This document shows, piece after piece, positions 46,073-58,748 of a DNA stretch of 64,000 bases. The notes under the pieces were generated by a model. The model searched no databases. It saw nothing but the letters and a program-made list of their open reading frames with translations, and was not told the DNA's origin. The translations under genes and the position numbers were made by a program. Source of the DNA: Nageia nagi (Eukaryota; Pinophyta); contig JBITNC010000001.1 in NCBI GenBank assembly GCA_050084985.1, positions 81,034,001-81,098,000 of the forward strand. Reading direction: 5' to 3'. The stretch's first letter is position 1; each line of letters starts with the position of its first letter.

Positions 46073-47467
46073 GAGTGTTTCCTATTTCCTTCAAGTATTT
46101 CTTCTTTCATGAAATTCTTGCACCTCCTTCTCCAACTCTTCACTCTACAATTATATAGGATTCCTGAAAAATAGTTTAATACAATGACTCTATAGTATTA
46201 AAAATATGACTTTCACAAATATTGCATCAATATGCATAAGCAATTACGTTCACTTGATAATATGATATCAATAATCAACAACATTCTCTATTTATACAAA
46301 TATTTAATAATAGCACTTTTTGAAAATATGAAATAAAACTAAGTTTACATGAATTATATAATAAATGGATTTTTGAAAGCCTTATAGACCAAACTTTTCA
46401 CTTCTATCATTAAAGAATTTTAATAATCAAAAATGGAAAATAAGTTTTAGTAGTTAAATATATAAAATATGGTCTAATTCCACCCAAAAAATTCTTGGTA
46501 TTGTTATCCATGGATAGTGCAAAATTTGCATCAACCTATAAAAAATTACTACATAGAATTTGGGCCCAAATGGCCAATGCAAACATAAGCATAAGATAAT
46601 ACAATGATTCCAAATAAAATGATTGCACAAAATGATAAAAGAAAGAACAAGGTACAACTAAGAGTTTCTCTACTCTCTTCATACAAAAATATCGAATTAC
46701 TTGTAATCCCTTATCTAACATATATTATTTATCGAGTTTTTTAATTTCCTTCTAGTATTTTTCCTTTCATGTGATTCTTGTACCTCCTTCTCCAACTCTT
46801 CACTCTATAATTATATAAAATTCTTGAAAAATAGTTCAATACAATGACTTTGTAGTATTAAAAACAAGGGTTTCACAAATACTACTTATATATATATATA
46901 TATAGGCATTTGTGTTCACTTGACAATATGATGTTAGTAATCAACAACATTGTCTATTGTACAAATATTTAATAAAATCACTTTTTGAAAAAATGAAATG
47001 ACACATGGTTTCCTTTGTGTCTAAAAGCATGCATCATGTCATTGTCCAAGACTATTTAGATCTAGTATTACTTTGCATCAAAAATAATCTCCACAAGAAC
47101 ATTCTCCATGTTTGAAATTATGACATCAATATACATCCCTCACAACAATGTCCCTTGCAATAACAACCTAGAATCATGTCATGAATTATTTTATAGGAAA
47201 CTTATTTATGTTATGTACCTAACATACAAACTAAATTTACATGAATTATATATAAAAAAAAGCCTTATAGAGTATACTTTTCACTTCTATCACTAAAGAA
47301 TTATAATAATCAAATCCATACAATAATATTTAATAATTAAATATACAAAACATGGTCTACTTCCACCCAAAAAAATCTTGGTATGGTTATCCATGGACAT
47401 TGCAAAATTTGCATCAACCTATAAAGAAATTACTTTATAGAATTCGGTCCCACATGGCTAATGCAAA
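46073..47467 (-). repeat. Downstream parts of PPR-DYW pseudogene copies, repeated units
   Basis: Two diverged copies of a unit of about 0.66-0.74 kb (46,073-46,730 and 46,733-47,467). Shared blocks: cttgcacctccttctcc, tggttatccatgga, gcaaaatttgcatcaacc. The same blocks recur at 60.26-62.0 kb. The second copy contains the DYW tail. An (AT)n run lies at 46,887-46,905. The right edge at 47,467 is the Athila insertion point. Confidence 0.75.
47078..47167 (-). pseudogene. DYW-domain C terminus of a PPR pseudogene
   Basis: The minus strand reads ARDIVVRDVY, stop, CHNFKHGECSCGDYF, then TGA at 47,078-47,080. The pattern (I)VRD-x-x-x-(F)HHF-x-x-G-x-CSC-x-DYW is the end of the DYW deaminase domain that edits organelle RNA. 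The last Trp is Phe. The CxC zinc pair is present. The upstream part of the domain is too decayed to read. The rest of the copy continues beyond the Athila insertion at 60.26 kb. Confidence 0.8.
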
Positions 47468-48960
47468 TGATGAGATGTAGTTAAGGCCTCCTTTTTACTT
47501 TTTATATATGCATGTTTATGTCTAATAGATATGGATATTATAGTAATAATATAAGTAATTTTATATATAACTATCTTTTCATACTGGAATGCATGTTTGA
47601 TTTTGCTTATGCTTTATATTGGTAAAATTAAGAAATAATGTCTTTATTTTGTAAATATAATGTGTTTTCATTGAGTATAAATGGTAGAATAAAGAATATT
47701 TCTTACACTGATGAAAGGAGTTGTAGGAATCCTTGAAGGAACTCCTGAGATAACTTTAAAGAAAGGGGCATTGATCCATACTGAAGGAATGCAAAATGCT
47801 GAAGGAGTCTAAAGGAATGAAAAATACTGAAGGAGTATTTTAAGTAGAATGCTAAAGGAATGCAGAATGCTGAAGAAGTCTTTTAAGTCATGTGCTAAAG
47901 GAGCCTTTTATACTGAAGGAATTTAAAGATGAATAATACTGAAGGAAAAGAAGTGGAATATGTGATAATATTCTACCAATAATATGATGTGTTAAAAAGT
48001 TAATGTCAACAGTATTTCATGTACCCAAGTGGAACACATACTACAAAGATGGTTGATTGAAGATAATATGCAATCACCTAGGAATTTAGTTAGCTATTCC
48101 ATGGTTTCAATAATTAGACATGGATATCTCAGCTTAAGAACAAAATCAGAGATTTTAGAAAAAACCTTTTTTGTTTGGTAGATCTATTTTCCAAGATATC
48201 AACTATGATACCTTGGAATAGTTAGTTCAAAATTGTACTCATCTGCTTGAAATATCTAGGATATTCAGCCATGATTATAGTATAGTTGTTAGTAGAATTA
48301 GAGAATAAAAAACCTTCTTAAAGAGAGGTAGATAAGGGATGATAGTTGTCAATTTCTATATATTCATCTTGTTGAAATTCATAAAGTAATAAAGGAAAGC
48401 TCTTTCATATAGAAATATAGTGTTAGAAGGAAGGAAATGCTGGAGAGATAAGGCCCACTATCTGGTATTTTCATCCTCATTTATGTTTGAGTTATTTAAG
48501 TTCAATATTATTCAAGATATCAAATTACTTAATGTTACATTTACTTCAGTATCTTAAGCTAATTTAGAAATCTCTTAAGTTTAATATATTAAGCTAATTC
48601 AAAAATCTCTTAAGTTTAATCTTTTCGTAGAAGATCAGATAATTAGGATTTAATAATAAAATGTTGTAGCTAGTTTGTTTTTAGTAATTCTATTCAAGAT
48701 TTTCAATTTTTCATCAATTTAATTATGTTTTTCCTATCTCCAATGGTGATTTATACAAATAGCTTTAAGCATTGGCATGGATTCAATAAATAATGAGAAG
48801 TAGAATGTTAACTATCATAACTAGTGAGAGGTTAAGTAGGGTGTTTTGAGTACTAACTCTTTGAGCTAACTGGTCCTTTCTAGACTTATTTGAGATTCTC
48901 TAGAAGGGGGTTAGTGAAAAAGCCATTGGTTTAATTGATAGTTCATATTTCTTCTAATCA
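47468..48960 (+). repeat. Athila 5' LTR
   Basis: Starts TGATGAGATG and ends TCTAATCA. TATA-like tataaat at 47,676-47,682. Downstream of it, 47,735-47,950 holds about ten CTGAAGGA-like words. A 33-bp duplication (ttaagctaatt...) lies at 48,556-48,625. Many differences from the 3' LTR are visible. Confidence 0.92.
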
Positions 48961-48963
48961 TTT

Positions 48964-48981
48964 TGGCATCGTTGCTAGGGA
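48964..48981 (+). other. Athila primer-binding site
   Basis: TGGCATCGTTGCTAGGGA, three bases after the LTR. It resembles the Asp-tRNA primer site used by Athila elements, with a few transitions. Confidence 0.8.
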
Positions 48982-49210
48982 ACATAGTGCTAGTAGTTTT
49001 CTTTCTAAACCAAGTTCCTTATTTTTAGTGTTCAAAATACCATTTTAGAGGTTATATTCAGTGATTCCTCCTCACACTTTTTAGTCTAAGTGATTTTGAG
49101 CAGCACTTAGTTAAGAATACAGTTATAAAAATCATAGGGAAGGGATTTTTCCTTTCTATTTATTTAGATTAATTTTTCTTTTATGATTTACATAGACTTT
49201 TGTTTATTTT

Positions 49211-51060
49211 ATGAAGAATAGAGCCAGAGACAAAAAGGGGAGATTCATAGAATTAGCTAGCAAGATAAAAGAGGGGATAAAACCCTTTCCTAAAACCCCC
49301 AAGCCCATTTGGTCTAGACTAGGTTAAAGCTTTGCAAGACTAGGTGATTATAAAGCAGCTATTCTAAGGACACTTGGTGAATCATTACTAGAAGGTCCTA
49401 ATTTTCCATCCTTAAGTTCTTTAAAGCAAAAGTAAGTTGAGTTTACACTTAAAAAGCTAGAAGAACTTGTTGTTTTAGAGTATCTTACTATCAGTGAAGT
49501 TATTGAAAGTTTTCAAAAATTAAGTTTGGAAACTCCCCATGAAGAAATTTTCCCTTCATCTTTAAGCCCTCAAGATCAAACACCTAAAAAGTTAACTCAA
49601 TAATCCTCAAGTGTTGAATCTAAAAAATTAAAAGTTTCTCCATAATAAAGGTATAGTCCTTACCACACCAATAAAAATCCTCTTTTCAAAGTTAATATGT
49701 CTAATGCCTCAGTGAACAATTTGAATACTCTTTGGACCTTCACCTATCCAATTAGGCTCCAACCTGGACCTAATGCTCCTATGAAAAATATATCACCTAC
49801 AAATCTTCCTACATTTAGAGGAGTATCACAAGAGGATCTTGATTATTTCCTATTTGAATTCAAATTCCTTTGTAAGACATATGACTATGAATTACATAAT
49901 CAAAAGCTCAAACGCTTTCCATCCACCTTAAATGATAATGCCATGAGATGGTTTATGAGCTTATCATTAGACTCAATTACAACATGGGTAGAAATGGAAA
50001 TGAATTTTTTGGAAAAATATCAGGAATATTGTAGAGTGAAGGATTGAAAAGATGAACTATTTAGGTTGAAGTAGAATGATGAAGAAAGTCTAGAAGATTA
50101 TTTAGATAGATTTTTATTTGTCTAAAAGAGGTGTGCTTCAACATTAGACAATGAGTTGCTCATAATAATCTTTCTAAGGGGATTTTTAGAGTCTTCTTTG
50201 GAATCCTTAAACCTTATGGGAGGAGGAAACATATATAAGGCTGATTAGGATGATATTGTGGAACTTATGAGAAACTATTCTCAAACTAAAATACATTCAA
50301 AGAGATCTAAGTAGTATGGCATATTGATAGCAACAAAAATTTTGGAGGAATTAGCTTCCTTCAAAATAGACATCTTGTGTTAATTAAATTAGATAAAAAA
50401 TGTAGAAGCATCCTGCAAAACACCTATGAAGGAACCTTTGAGTATTTTTTACCCAAGTGTCATCAAAAGCATGCTTTGCATGAATTTCCCATGGATAAGA
50501 CTACAATATGTAGTATCTATGAGTCAAGACATCCAACTAATAAATGTGCTTATTTACCAATAGCAAAAATTTTTGTGATAAATTTAGTATTGGATCTAAA
50601 TTAAATAAATTCTAAACCTCCTAGTAATAGTAGGTTTGGGAATATGTATACTCAGAAATATCAACAGCCTATGAATTCCTCTCAATATCCACCATGGTTA
50701 AATCCTAAAGGTACATACTGGTAGAATTCGTGGAATCAACCATAGAATCAATGAAATTGGCCATAGAATTAGTGGAATCAACCATATAATCAATGGAATA
50801 ATGTACCTCAGAATCAATATCAAGGAGTTTCAAATCAATCATATGAAACACAAATAAGAACTCCTATTCAACAACAAGGTTACTTACCTACATCACAACA
50901 ATATATTCAACCTCTTCTAAGGAAGCCTATCCTACCAGCATAGCCTTTGTAGAATCTTGGTTGATAGGTGAATTCAAATAGGAAGATGTTTCTAAAGTAA
51001 ATGTAATACTTAGATCTAGATGTACAATTGATCATCCTATTCCCAAACAAATCCAATCAA
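49211..51060 (+). pseudogene. Athila gag
   Basis: Frame from ATG 49,211, interrupted by stops. The best open part, 49,697-50,047, reads LPTFRGVSQEDLDYFLFEF and AMRWFMSLSLDSITTWVEME, the gypsy gag core (F-x-G, then A-x-xW(F/L), then W). A zinc-knuckle-like stretch (CSIYESRHPTNKC) lies near 50,500. Then 50,690-50,830 is a Trp/Asn/Gln repeat (NSWNQP, NQWNN) in which several repeat positions are TAG or TGA. Gag builds the particle that packages element RNA. Confidence 0.8.
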
Positions 51061-51339
51061 AATAATAGGAACCAATAGTGATAGAGGTGTTAGAGGAAGA
51101 ACTAGTAGTTCCAGACATTGAAATTCCAATCAATAGTGAAGCACCAAGTAGTGCAGTACCATACCTAGAAAGGTTGGTAATTATTTTTGATAAAGAAGAA
51201 TCTCAAATTCTTCAAGAAATGAGAAAATTGAATATTCCAATACTAGTTCTACAAGTCATAAAGGAGATTGTAGAATTAAATAAATATGTGAAAGAATTAT
51301 ACATAAAAACTAAAGGAAGAAAGAAGAACAGTTTTCCAC

Positions 51340-51810
51340 AAACCATTTAGTTTGATGGTAAACTTGCAGATATTTTGGTAGGGAATGTAATTACCCCCAA
51401 GTATGGAGATCCAAGCACTCCTATCATAACTATTGCAATTGGATCTACAACAATTCCTAATGTATTAATAGAATTGGGAGTAGCCATTAATATAATCACT
51501 TTTGACTTATGCAACAAGTTATCCCTTAATGAAAGTTAGCCTACCATAAATGTCCTTCAAATGGTTGGTCAATTTGTTGTTACACTTGTAGGCATAATTA
51601 AAGATGTGCCTATTACCATTGAGGCATAGGAGTATGCTGTAGAATTTCTAATATTACACCCAAGAAATAATAAAAATGGCTATCCCATCATTTTGGGTAG
51701 ACCTTAGTTTGCCACTATAGTAGCTCTTATAGATTGTAGGTCTAGTACCATGACTATTAATGTTGGCATGGGAACAAAACAATTATCTCTATATCCACTG
51801 GCATAACCTT
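51340..51810 (+). pseudogene. Athila aspartic protease
   Basis: Reads ITIAIGSTTIPNVLIELGVA, INIITFDLCNKLSL, VTLVGIIKDVPI, YPIILGRP, stop, FATIVALIDC. It follows the usual order of the retropepsin fold, ending in the PIILGRPFLA-like box. The active-site Asp in D-(L)-GAS is Glu (ELGVA), so it would be inactive. The open frame before it (51,078-51,350) is the acidic linker between gag and protease. Confidence 0.8.
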
Positions 51811-52380
51811 TGTTAGAATTGTCAGGATAAATTTGGGTTGATGAGCCTAAGATGTATGGAGCTGATAACATTGCTACATTAGTAATAATAACTATTAAAG
51901 AACATGTGGAGGAACTAGAAGAATTTGATGAAGAGATTAGTGAGTCTTCTCAATAGCTTGCTATGACACTACAATAGCAGATATTTAGCATAGCACCAAT
52001 TGCACAATCTTATCTCCTCTCCTTGTTCAAATATCCTTTAACTCACATCATTCCTGTTGGTGATTATTTTAGAGAGAGAACAAAGGTATTTCATTCTTTA
52101 TTTCCTCATACTTGTCCTTTAAATTCATTCATACAAACACCTCAATAGTTGTGTTCCATTCAAGAAGGAACCAAATACATCTCACTTCAAGAGGATAGAA
52201 AATTGAATATTAATAGTTGGTTGGCCACTGAAGAAGAATCAACGCTTTTTTCAAGTTCTACAAAGTCAGAGTGGTGCTTTTTCTTGGGATTACTCCAACA
52301 TTAAGGGTATTCATCCAAAGACATGTACACACTACATCTACATTGATGAAAGTAGGCCAGTACAGTAGCCACCATGAAGG

Positions 52381-53220
52381 GTGAACCCGACATTAAAGGA
52401 TATTGTTAAAATAGAAATAGAAAAATTATTAAGTGTAGATTTTATCTATCCTATTTTTGACAGTAAGTGGGTATCACCATTAGTCATAGTTATAAACAAA
52501 AATGGTAAGTGGAGAGTTTGTGTGAATTATAGATGTCTAAATAAAGCCACACATCGAGACCACTTCCCTTTACCTTTTATTGATCAAGTTTTAGATACTT
52601 TGGCTAGGAATAAGTACTTTTCCTTTTTAGATGGCTTTAATGGCTAAAATCAAATTAACATTGTAGATGCAAACTAGGAAAAGACTACTTTTACATGTGG
52701 CTAGGGCACATTTTCTTATAGGGTGTTACCTTTTGGCCTTTGTAATGCTCCAACCACATTTCAAAGAGCAATCCTTGCCATTTTTACAAATCTTATACAT
52801 GACTATGTGGAGGTATACATGGATGACTTCATAGTCTATGGGAACACTTATGAAGAAGCATTAAAGAATTTGAAAAAGGTATTGATAAGATGTCAACAAC
52901 ATAATTTTTCATTGAGCCATGAAAAATATTTTATGATGATGACTAAAGGAATAGTACTGGGTCATCATGTTTCAAAAGAAGGCATCAAGGTGGATCCTCA
53001 TAAAATAGAGGTCATAACTCTTGTTACCTAGATTGATATTAGAATCTTTCTAGGGAATGTTGGATATTATAGAAGGTTCATAGAAAACTTTAATAAAATT
53101 GTAGCTCCTTTGTTTATACTATTGCATAAAGATCAAATATTTATTTGGGCAGTTGATTGTGAAAATGATTTCATAACCCTCAAAGAGAAACTTAATACAA
53201 CTCCAATTTTGAGAGGGCTA
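52381..53220 (+). pseudogene. Athila reverse transcriptase
   Basis: Two open stretches (52,381-52,647 and 52,723-53,031) read EKLLSVDFIYPIFDSKWVSP, NGKWRVCVNYRCLNKAT, DHFPLPFIDQVLDTLA, YFSFLDGFNG, stop, then FSYRVLPFGLCNAPTTFQRA and VEVYMDDFIVYG. The catalytic box YMDD (52,816-52,827) is intact. The similarity to Athila polymerases (KATRKDHFPLPFIDQ zone) is strong. Stops at 52,645, 52,675 and 52,702 break it. Confidence 0.9.
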
Positions 53221-53650
53221 GATTGGAAGTTTCCATTTCACATTCATACTGATGCATCCAAATCAACAATTGGAGCAGTACTAGGTTAGGAGGAAGAGAT
53301 GAAATTACCTTATGCTATCTATTATGTTAGCAAAAATTTGACAAGAGTAGAATTAAATTAATAACTACTGAAAAGAGTTTTTAGCAATAGTTTATGCTAT
53401 TAATAAATTTTGCCATTACATCATTGGTTGTTTAGTATTTATTCATACTAACCATGCAACCATTAGATATCTAATGAATAAACTAGTAGTGAGTGGGAGG
53501 ATCATAAGATGGCTACTACTCCCTCAAGAATTGAATGTCACTATTTTAGATAAGCTAGAAAAAGCTAATACTATTGCTGATTTTTTATTTAGAATTGATT
53601 TTCCCAAGGATAAAGGATTAGTTTATGACTCATTTCTTGATGAATAGTTG
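53221..53650 (+). pseudogene. Athila RNase H
   Basis: Reads WKFPFHIHTDASKSTIGAVL, YAIYYVSKNLTRVELN and then, after frame changes, NKFCHYIIGCLVFIHT, RWLLLPQELNVTILDK. The first catalytic Asp (TDAS) is kept. At least one frameshift near 53,365 and several stops. Confidence 0.75.
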
Positions 53651-54990
53651 TTTGCCTTATCTATTCATACCCCATGGTTTGCTGATATAGCAAATTATTT
53701 GGTCATTGGAAAGGTACCAACCCATTTTTCTCCAAATGAAAGGAAAAATCTGGTTAGGAAGAGTGCTAATTATACATGGATAGGAGGGTTGCTATTTAAG
53801 AGAGGATTTGATAATGTATTAAGAAGATGTCTTAGAGAAGATAATTTTTTTGATGTCCTTCGAGCCTATCATGATGAACCTTCAAGAGGACACTTCTTTG
53901 TCCAATGTACTATACTAAAAATTATGGGCAGTGGATATTATTGGGTTTCTTTACACAAAGATGTTTGAAATCACATAAGATAATGTGACTAATGTCAATG
54001 GTTTGGTAGGCCAACTATAACTTTAGAAATTCCTCTTCAACCTTAAGTGGTCATTGAACCATTTAAACAATGGGGATTGGACTTTGTGGGACCAATTAAT
54101 CCTCCATCTCAAGCTAATAAACACATTTTAGTTTATTTAGATTACATTACTAAATGGTGTGAAGTGTTAGCTATGAAATAGGATAAGGAGGATTGAGTTG
54201 TAGAGTTTCTATATAATCACATTATGCAATAGTTTGGGCCTCTAAGATTTTTGGTTAGTGACCAAGGTCCTCAGTTTACATCCAATGTCATAGAGCATTT
54301 TAAAAATCTTTATCAGATAAGGCATAGAAAATTTTCTCCATACCATCCATAGTCTAATGGAAAAGTGGAGGTTACTAACTGAGAATTGGAGGCTATAATG
54401 ATAAAAACTATGGCTACACATAGGAAATATTAGGTAGTTAAACTCTTAGAGGCTATATGGATCTATAATGTTACATGGAAATCCATAACTAGAATTACTC
54501 CATATGAACTAGTTTATGAAAAGAAGCCCATAATGTCCATTGAGTATGAAATAGAAACTCTAAGAACAAAAATAATAGTTGGTTTAAGATTATCTTAGGA
54601 ATAAATTCAAAGTGTAATGGATTTAAATGCATTAAGTGCACTTAGAAAAGAAGCCTTACATCATACTGAATTGATTTAGAAATAAAGAAAGGCCTAACAT
54701 GATAAACATATTTAGTTAAGAGAATTCCAAGTGGGTGACTGGGTATTACTATTTGATTCCCACTACCAAGATCTTATGGGTAAGCTGAGAACTCATTAGT
54801 TGGGTCCTTATGAAATTTTGTAAATCTTTAATAATGGTACTATTCAATTGAAACCAATTGATGATTCCAAATGAACATTATTGGTTAATGGCCACAGATT
54901 GAGGGTTTATCATCAACCTATTTCCAAAGTAGAGTTCATTTTTGACTTGAGAAAAGAAGATATTTATTTTATAGAGGAGGGATATACTTT
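53651..54990 (+). pseudogene. Athila integrase
   Basis: An open frame, 53,648-53,968, has LREDNFFDVLRAYHDEPSRG and TILKIMGSGYYWVSLHKD, the zinc-binding N domain. The core reads QWGLDFVGPI, KHILVYLDYITKW, LVSDQGPQFTS and NGKVEVTN. The three catalytic acids are present: Asp at 54,080, Asp at 54,260 and Glu at 54,368, the last two spaced D-35-E. FQVGDWVLLFDSHYQDLMGK and LGPYEIL, NGHRLRVYH form the C domain. About 17 stops. Confidence 0.88.
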
Positions 54991-55019
54991 CTCCATCAAA
55001 ATCACCTAAAATAAGCATT

Positions 55020-55740
55020 GCATAAGGTTAATAAAGTTGGTCAATTTTGATCAACCCATGACAGGGGTGAAAACCAAATATTTGGCAGTCATTCAAATGA
55101 AAACCAATTTCTAGAATCTGTATAGATGAAAATTGATTATTTAGCAATCCTATTATGATATATAAAAAAGGGTCTTCTATACGATTTTCTATTCCACATA
55201 GCTCATTCAGGTATGCATTTTTGTTGAATTTGACTTAGTTATTTATATTTTATTATACTATCCATTATCTATTTTATGCATACACCTATAGCTCTTTTTC
55301 CATGCAAACATGTCATTTTTTAGTCTAGGGAAGGTTTTTGTATTATCCACTACATACTGAAGTAGAACATAGACTTATTGATCATATGCTGAAGTAGCAT
55401 GTTGAAGGAATGAAGTATATTCACAAAGGACATGTCATTCCACTACAAGATAAAACATGGTGATTCCTATGCATCATGAATTTTAAGTTATGCATGTCAT
55501 TGCCAAGAATGATTTAAGTCCCTTTTTCAAATCATGCAAATGACTTCAATTATCAAATTTGAATAATGAAATCTTGGACATGATCATTGGATGATATTGG
55601 CACTACACCTCTCACTTCAAGATATGATGGATTACCTGCACTACCAAGTACAAGTAAGTTACCAGTAATATCATGTTAAATCTCTCAACATTAAATGATT
55701 TTATTCTTACTTCTTGGTGCATATCACATCATCATAACCT
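55020..55740 (+). other. Athila spacer after pol
   Basis: No frame. Contains ctgaagtagaa- and ttgaaggaatga-type words at 55,356-55,415 resembling the CTGAAGGA words of the LTR. Confidence 0.5.
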
Positions 55741-55746
55741 TGCACT

Positions 55747-57780
55747 ATGGGAAACCATCATATAGTCTCAATACATTATCAGCACCAAGCTGCAATAATG
55801 GTGAGTGGGGAGAAACAAAAATGGGAGATAGGAAATATACACAAGTTATTGATAGATGTAGTTGTAGTTAAGTTTTCTAGGAAAGGGGTTGGATGCCTTT
55901 CTTGGAGAAATGTTTCCCTTACATTCAACCAATTATGGAAGCTTTTGCAGTTCCTTTTGAGGATTGTTTGACCAAGGTTGGTGAATACATGATTCCACTC
56001 TCCTCAAAGAAAATTAGCCAAATTTTTGGTATACTTGATGAGGGGCTTAATTTGAACTCCTGCATGCTGACAATTCCTCAAATCATGAACTAGTTATTGC
56101 AACCAAGAGATCTTGAACCTCAATATAATTTTAATAAAAAAGGGGAATTATGAATGTTCAAACTAGTAAATCTTTCATCTCCATGGAAGGATATCATGAA
56201 ATGGACCATGAAGTATTTATTTTGTGATGGAGAATATGCAAATTTAGGCTATAAACATTTGAAGGTACTTCTATACCTTTGACTTGGTGAAACCCATCAG
56301 TTTAACCTCCCTTAGCATTTGTTTACTAGTATTAGTAAAATGTGTAAGGACTATAAGAAGGTGTTTCAATTTGCAAGGGCCAAGAGCCATATCTATTTAA
56401 AACATCATGGCCTTATTAATTTAATCTATAGAGAGTATATTATTTCTTTAGAGGATGGTCAAAATAAGTGGAATGCTCTAGTTCAATCATTTTTAGGGCA
56501 AGCAATAGACGTTTCAGGTTCCATTGTAGTCATTGAAATAGGGGAAGCTTCAACATCCTAGGTAGGTGTAGAGGTAAAAATGCCTCATGCATAATCTTCA
56601 CAGTTTAAGGATGATTCTAAAGTTATTCCATAGGAGGTATTTGAAGAAGAAGATATTCAAATTATATCTAAATAACCATCTTCTTCTTCCCATTCAAAAT
56701 CTAGTAAACTCATACCCAAAAGGTGGAGTTCTAGAAAAATGGGTTCTATGATGGCATCAAGAGTTGTAGAAACCCTACAACAAAAGGAAGGAGCAAATGC
56801 TTCATTAATAAAGGAGTCTAAAAGGGTTCATTTTGTTGACCTTGTTACAATTGAAACTCCTTTAGTATAGCCTAAAAGGAAGAGCCAATGATTTGAAGGC
56901 CAATCTTTAGAACTGGTGGATCAGGAAAAAGACCAACCATCTACAAAAGAGGAAATTGTACAATCCAACAAGACATTATACAATCCTATAATCTAGATAC
57001 TAAAGGTATACAGGGCTAGAATACTAAATATAGAGCATCCCAAAGGAAATATTGAAAGGGATTGAAGAAAGGGAAATGCATATGGGAGGAGAACAGAGTG
57101 ATGACCCCAATGAATTAATAGCTAACCTTCCTTTTGAGGAAGAAACTACAAATATTGAACAAATGAATATTGAAGAGGTCATTCTAGAGCCATCAAAATT
57201 AGAACCATTGACTATAAAAGAATTGGAAGAAATAAATGGTCAATTTAGAAACTTAATAAGGGATTTGGAGGCCTAACTTTTTCAAAATAACATCACCATT
57301 AACCTTTTAAAGGATGAAAATGGAGAGGGTTATTCTTCCCAATAAGAACAACAGTGTCATGATCAAAAAAGAAAAGAAATTTCAAAACAACAACCTTGAG
57401 CATAGCCAATGTTGTGTGAAGAGCATTATTCAATTGTAGCTTTAATCTTGGAGCAAGTGGAGTTGATATAATCAACCATTGAATGCCCTATGCTAGAAGA
57501 ATTCAAATAGTTGTATCAAGAGGTAAAGGTACTTAGGGACAAGCTACAAGTCATAGGTGAAGAAAACTCTATCTTAAAAAATGAGAATGCACTTCTACAA
57601 GCTAATGAACATAGGGTTATTATGAAAAATATACATCTTCAGAGGAAGATTATTCAATTGGAAGAGAAGATGAAAGCAGATGAAAAATATTTTATGCATA
57701 ATTCTATTAAATATTGGGAGGACATTTCCAAGGCTAATAAAGAGCTTAAAATAACAAATTACAATGAGCTCTAAGCTCGT
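55747..57780 (+). pseudogene. Athila extra 3' ORF region with coiled coil
   Basis: Several open stretches on the plus strand lie in the place where Athila elements carry an extra, env-like or unknown ORF. 55,893-56,093 reads KCFPYIQPIMEAFAVPF, LTKVGEYMIPLSSKKISQIF, GILDEGLN, which resembles the conserved region of the putative plant transposon protein family (tentative). 56,319-56,561 is unknown. 57,052-57,276 is Glu-rich. 57,511-57,774 (VLRDKLQVIGEENSILKNEN and further heptads) is a clear coiled coil. No signal peptide or membrane segment was found, so an envelope function is not supported. Confidence 0.6.
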
Positions 57781-58738
57781 GATAATTTACAAAATGTTTA
57801 TTAGCTAGTTGATCAAGTTATAGAGGTAAGGAGAACCTGAACTACATATAGTACTTATCAAAAATATCTATTCTATGAATTGTAGATACTGAGAGCTAAG
57901 GAAGGTAAGGTATATAAAGTAAACACCTTAAGTGATTTTAGCCAAGTTATAGTAGTCTGGAGGAGATCAACCTACTCTATGAGTTTTATGTTCATAACTT
58001 AATTCTGCCAGAATGTGTTGATTTTGTTCCAAATGTTTTAGTAGGACATGTGCAGCTTAAAGGGTTTCTTTCTATCTTACAAAATTAGATTCGTTGGGTG
58101 GAGGAGTATAAGAGATATCTCAAAAGGGAATTAGAAGATTCTTTGATGATGAGAACAAAACATGTGTTTTCACAGTATGCTTCTCATCTTGCTAGAGGTG
58201 TACAACATAACTCATACTTTGCTAATAGTTTTAGGAAGGAATAACTTTTATGCTTACAAATTTATGAATAGTTTATGGAAGTAGCATTCACTTAGTTTGT
58301 GGAAGCCTATGAAAAATGCTTTAATATAATGAGAAAGATCAAACATCAAAAAAGGGAGGTTGTTTCACCTTAGAATCTCAGATGGAGCAAACTAAGAGTC
58401 AACTTCATTGTTAAAACCATCAAAACTATTGGAAAACTATGGGTAGGGATGAAATTTAGATCACCTCTTATTTTGCACTCGAATGCATATTACTTTAAGT
58501 CAGAACATCAAGATGACGATGCATTAAAATAATGGAAAAATGATATAGTACAAAATTATGACCAAGTAAGGAAATTGGAGAAACCTTCTCAAGTTCTTGA
58601 CCCATTCTATGAGGCTAGATTGAGCAAGATCACAGAACCTTATGATTTCAGTGTTGTTGTACAATGTTCCCATAGGAAATAGAGTTCTTTACTATTTCTA
58701 TACAATTTTCATTACTTCAAGAGAAGTAAAACTTTAAG
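57781..58738 (+). pseudogene. Athila 3' region, decayed continuation
   Basis: Protein-like words with stops (LLYEFYVHNLILPECVDFVP near 57,985; RWVEEYKRYLKRELEDSLMM near 58,100; VKTIKTIGKLWVGMKFRSPL near 58,410) suggest that the extra ORF once extended almost to the polypurine tract. I recognise no domain. Confidence 0.45.
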
Positions 58739-58748
58739 TTTTGGGGAA
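58739..58748 (+). other. Athila polypurine tract
   Basis: ttttggggaa directly before the 3' LTR start TGATGAG. Confidence 0.75.

Noticed and set aside
46454-46721. Overlapping minus-strand frames in the PPR array as a membrane protein gene
   Set aside because: Frames are not conserved among the repeated units, which differ by indels.
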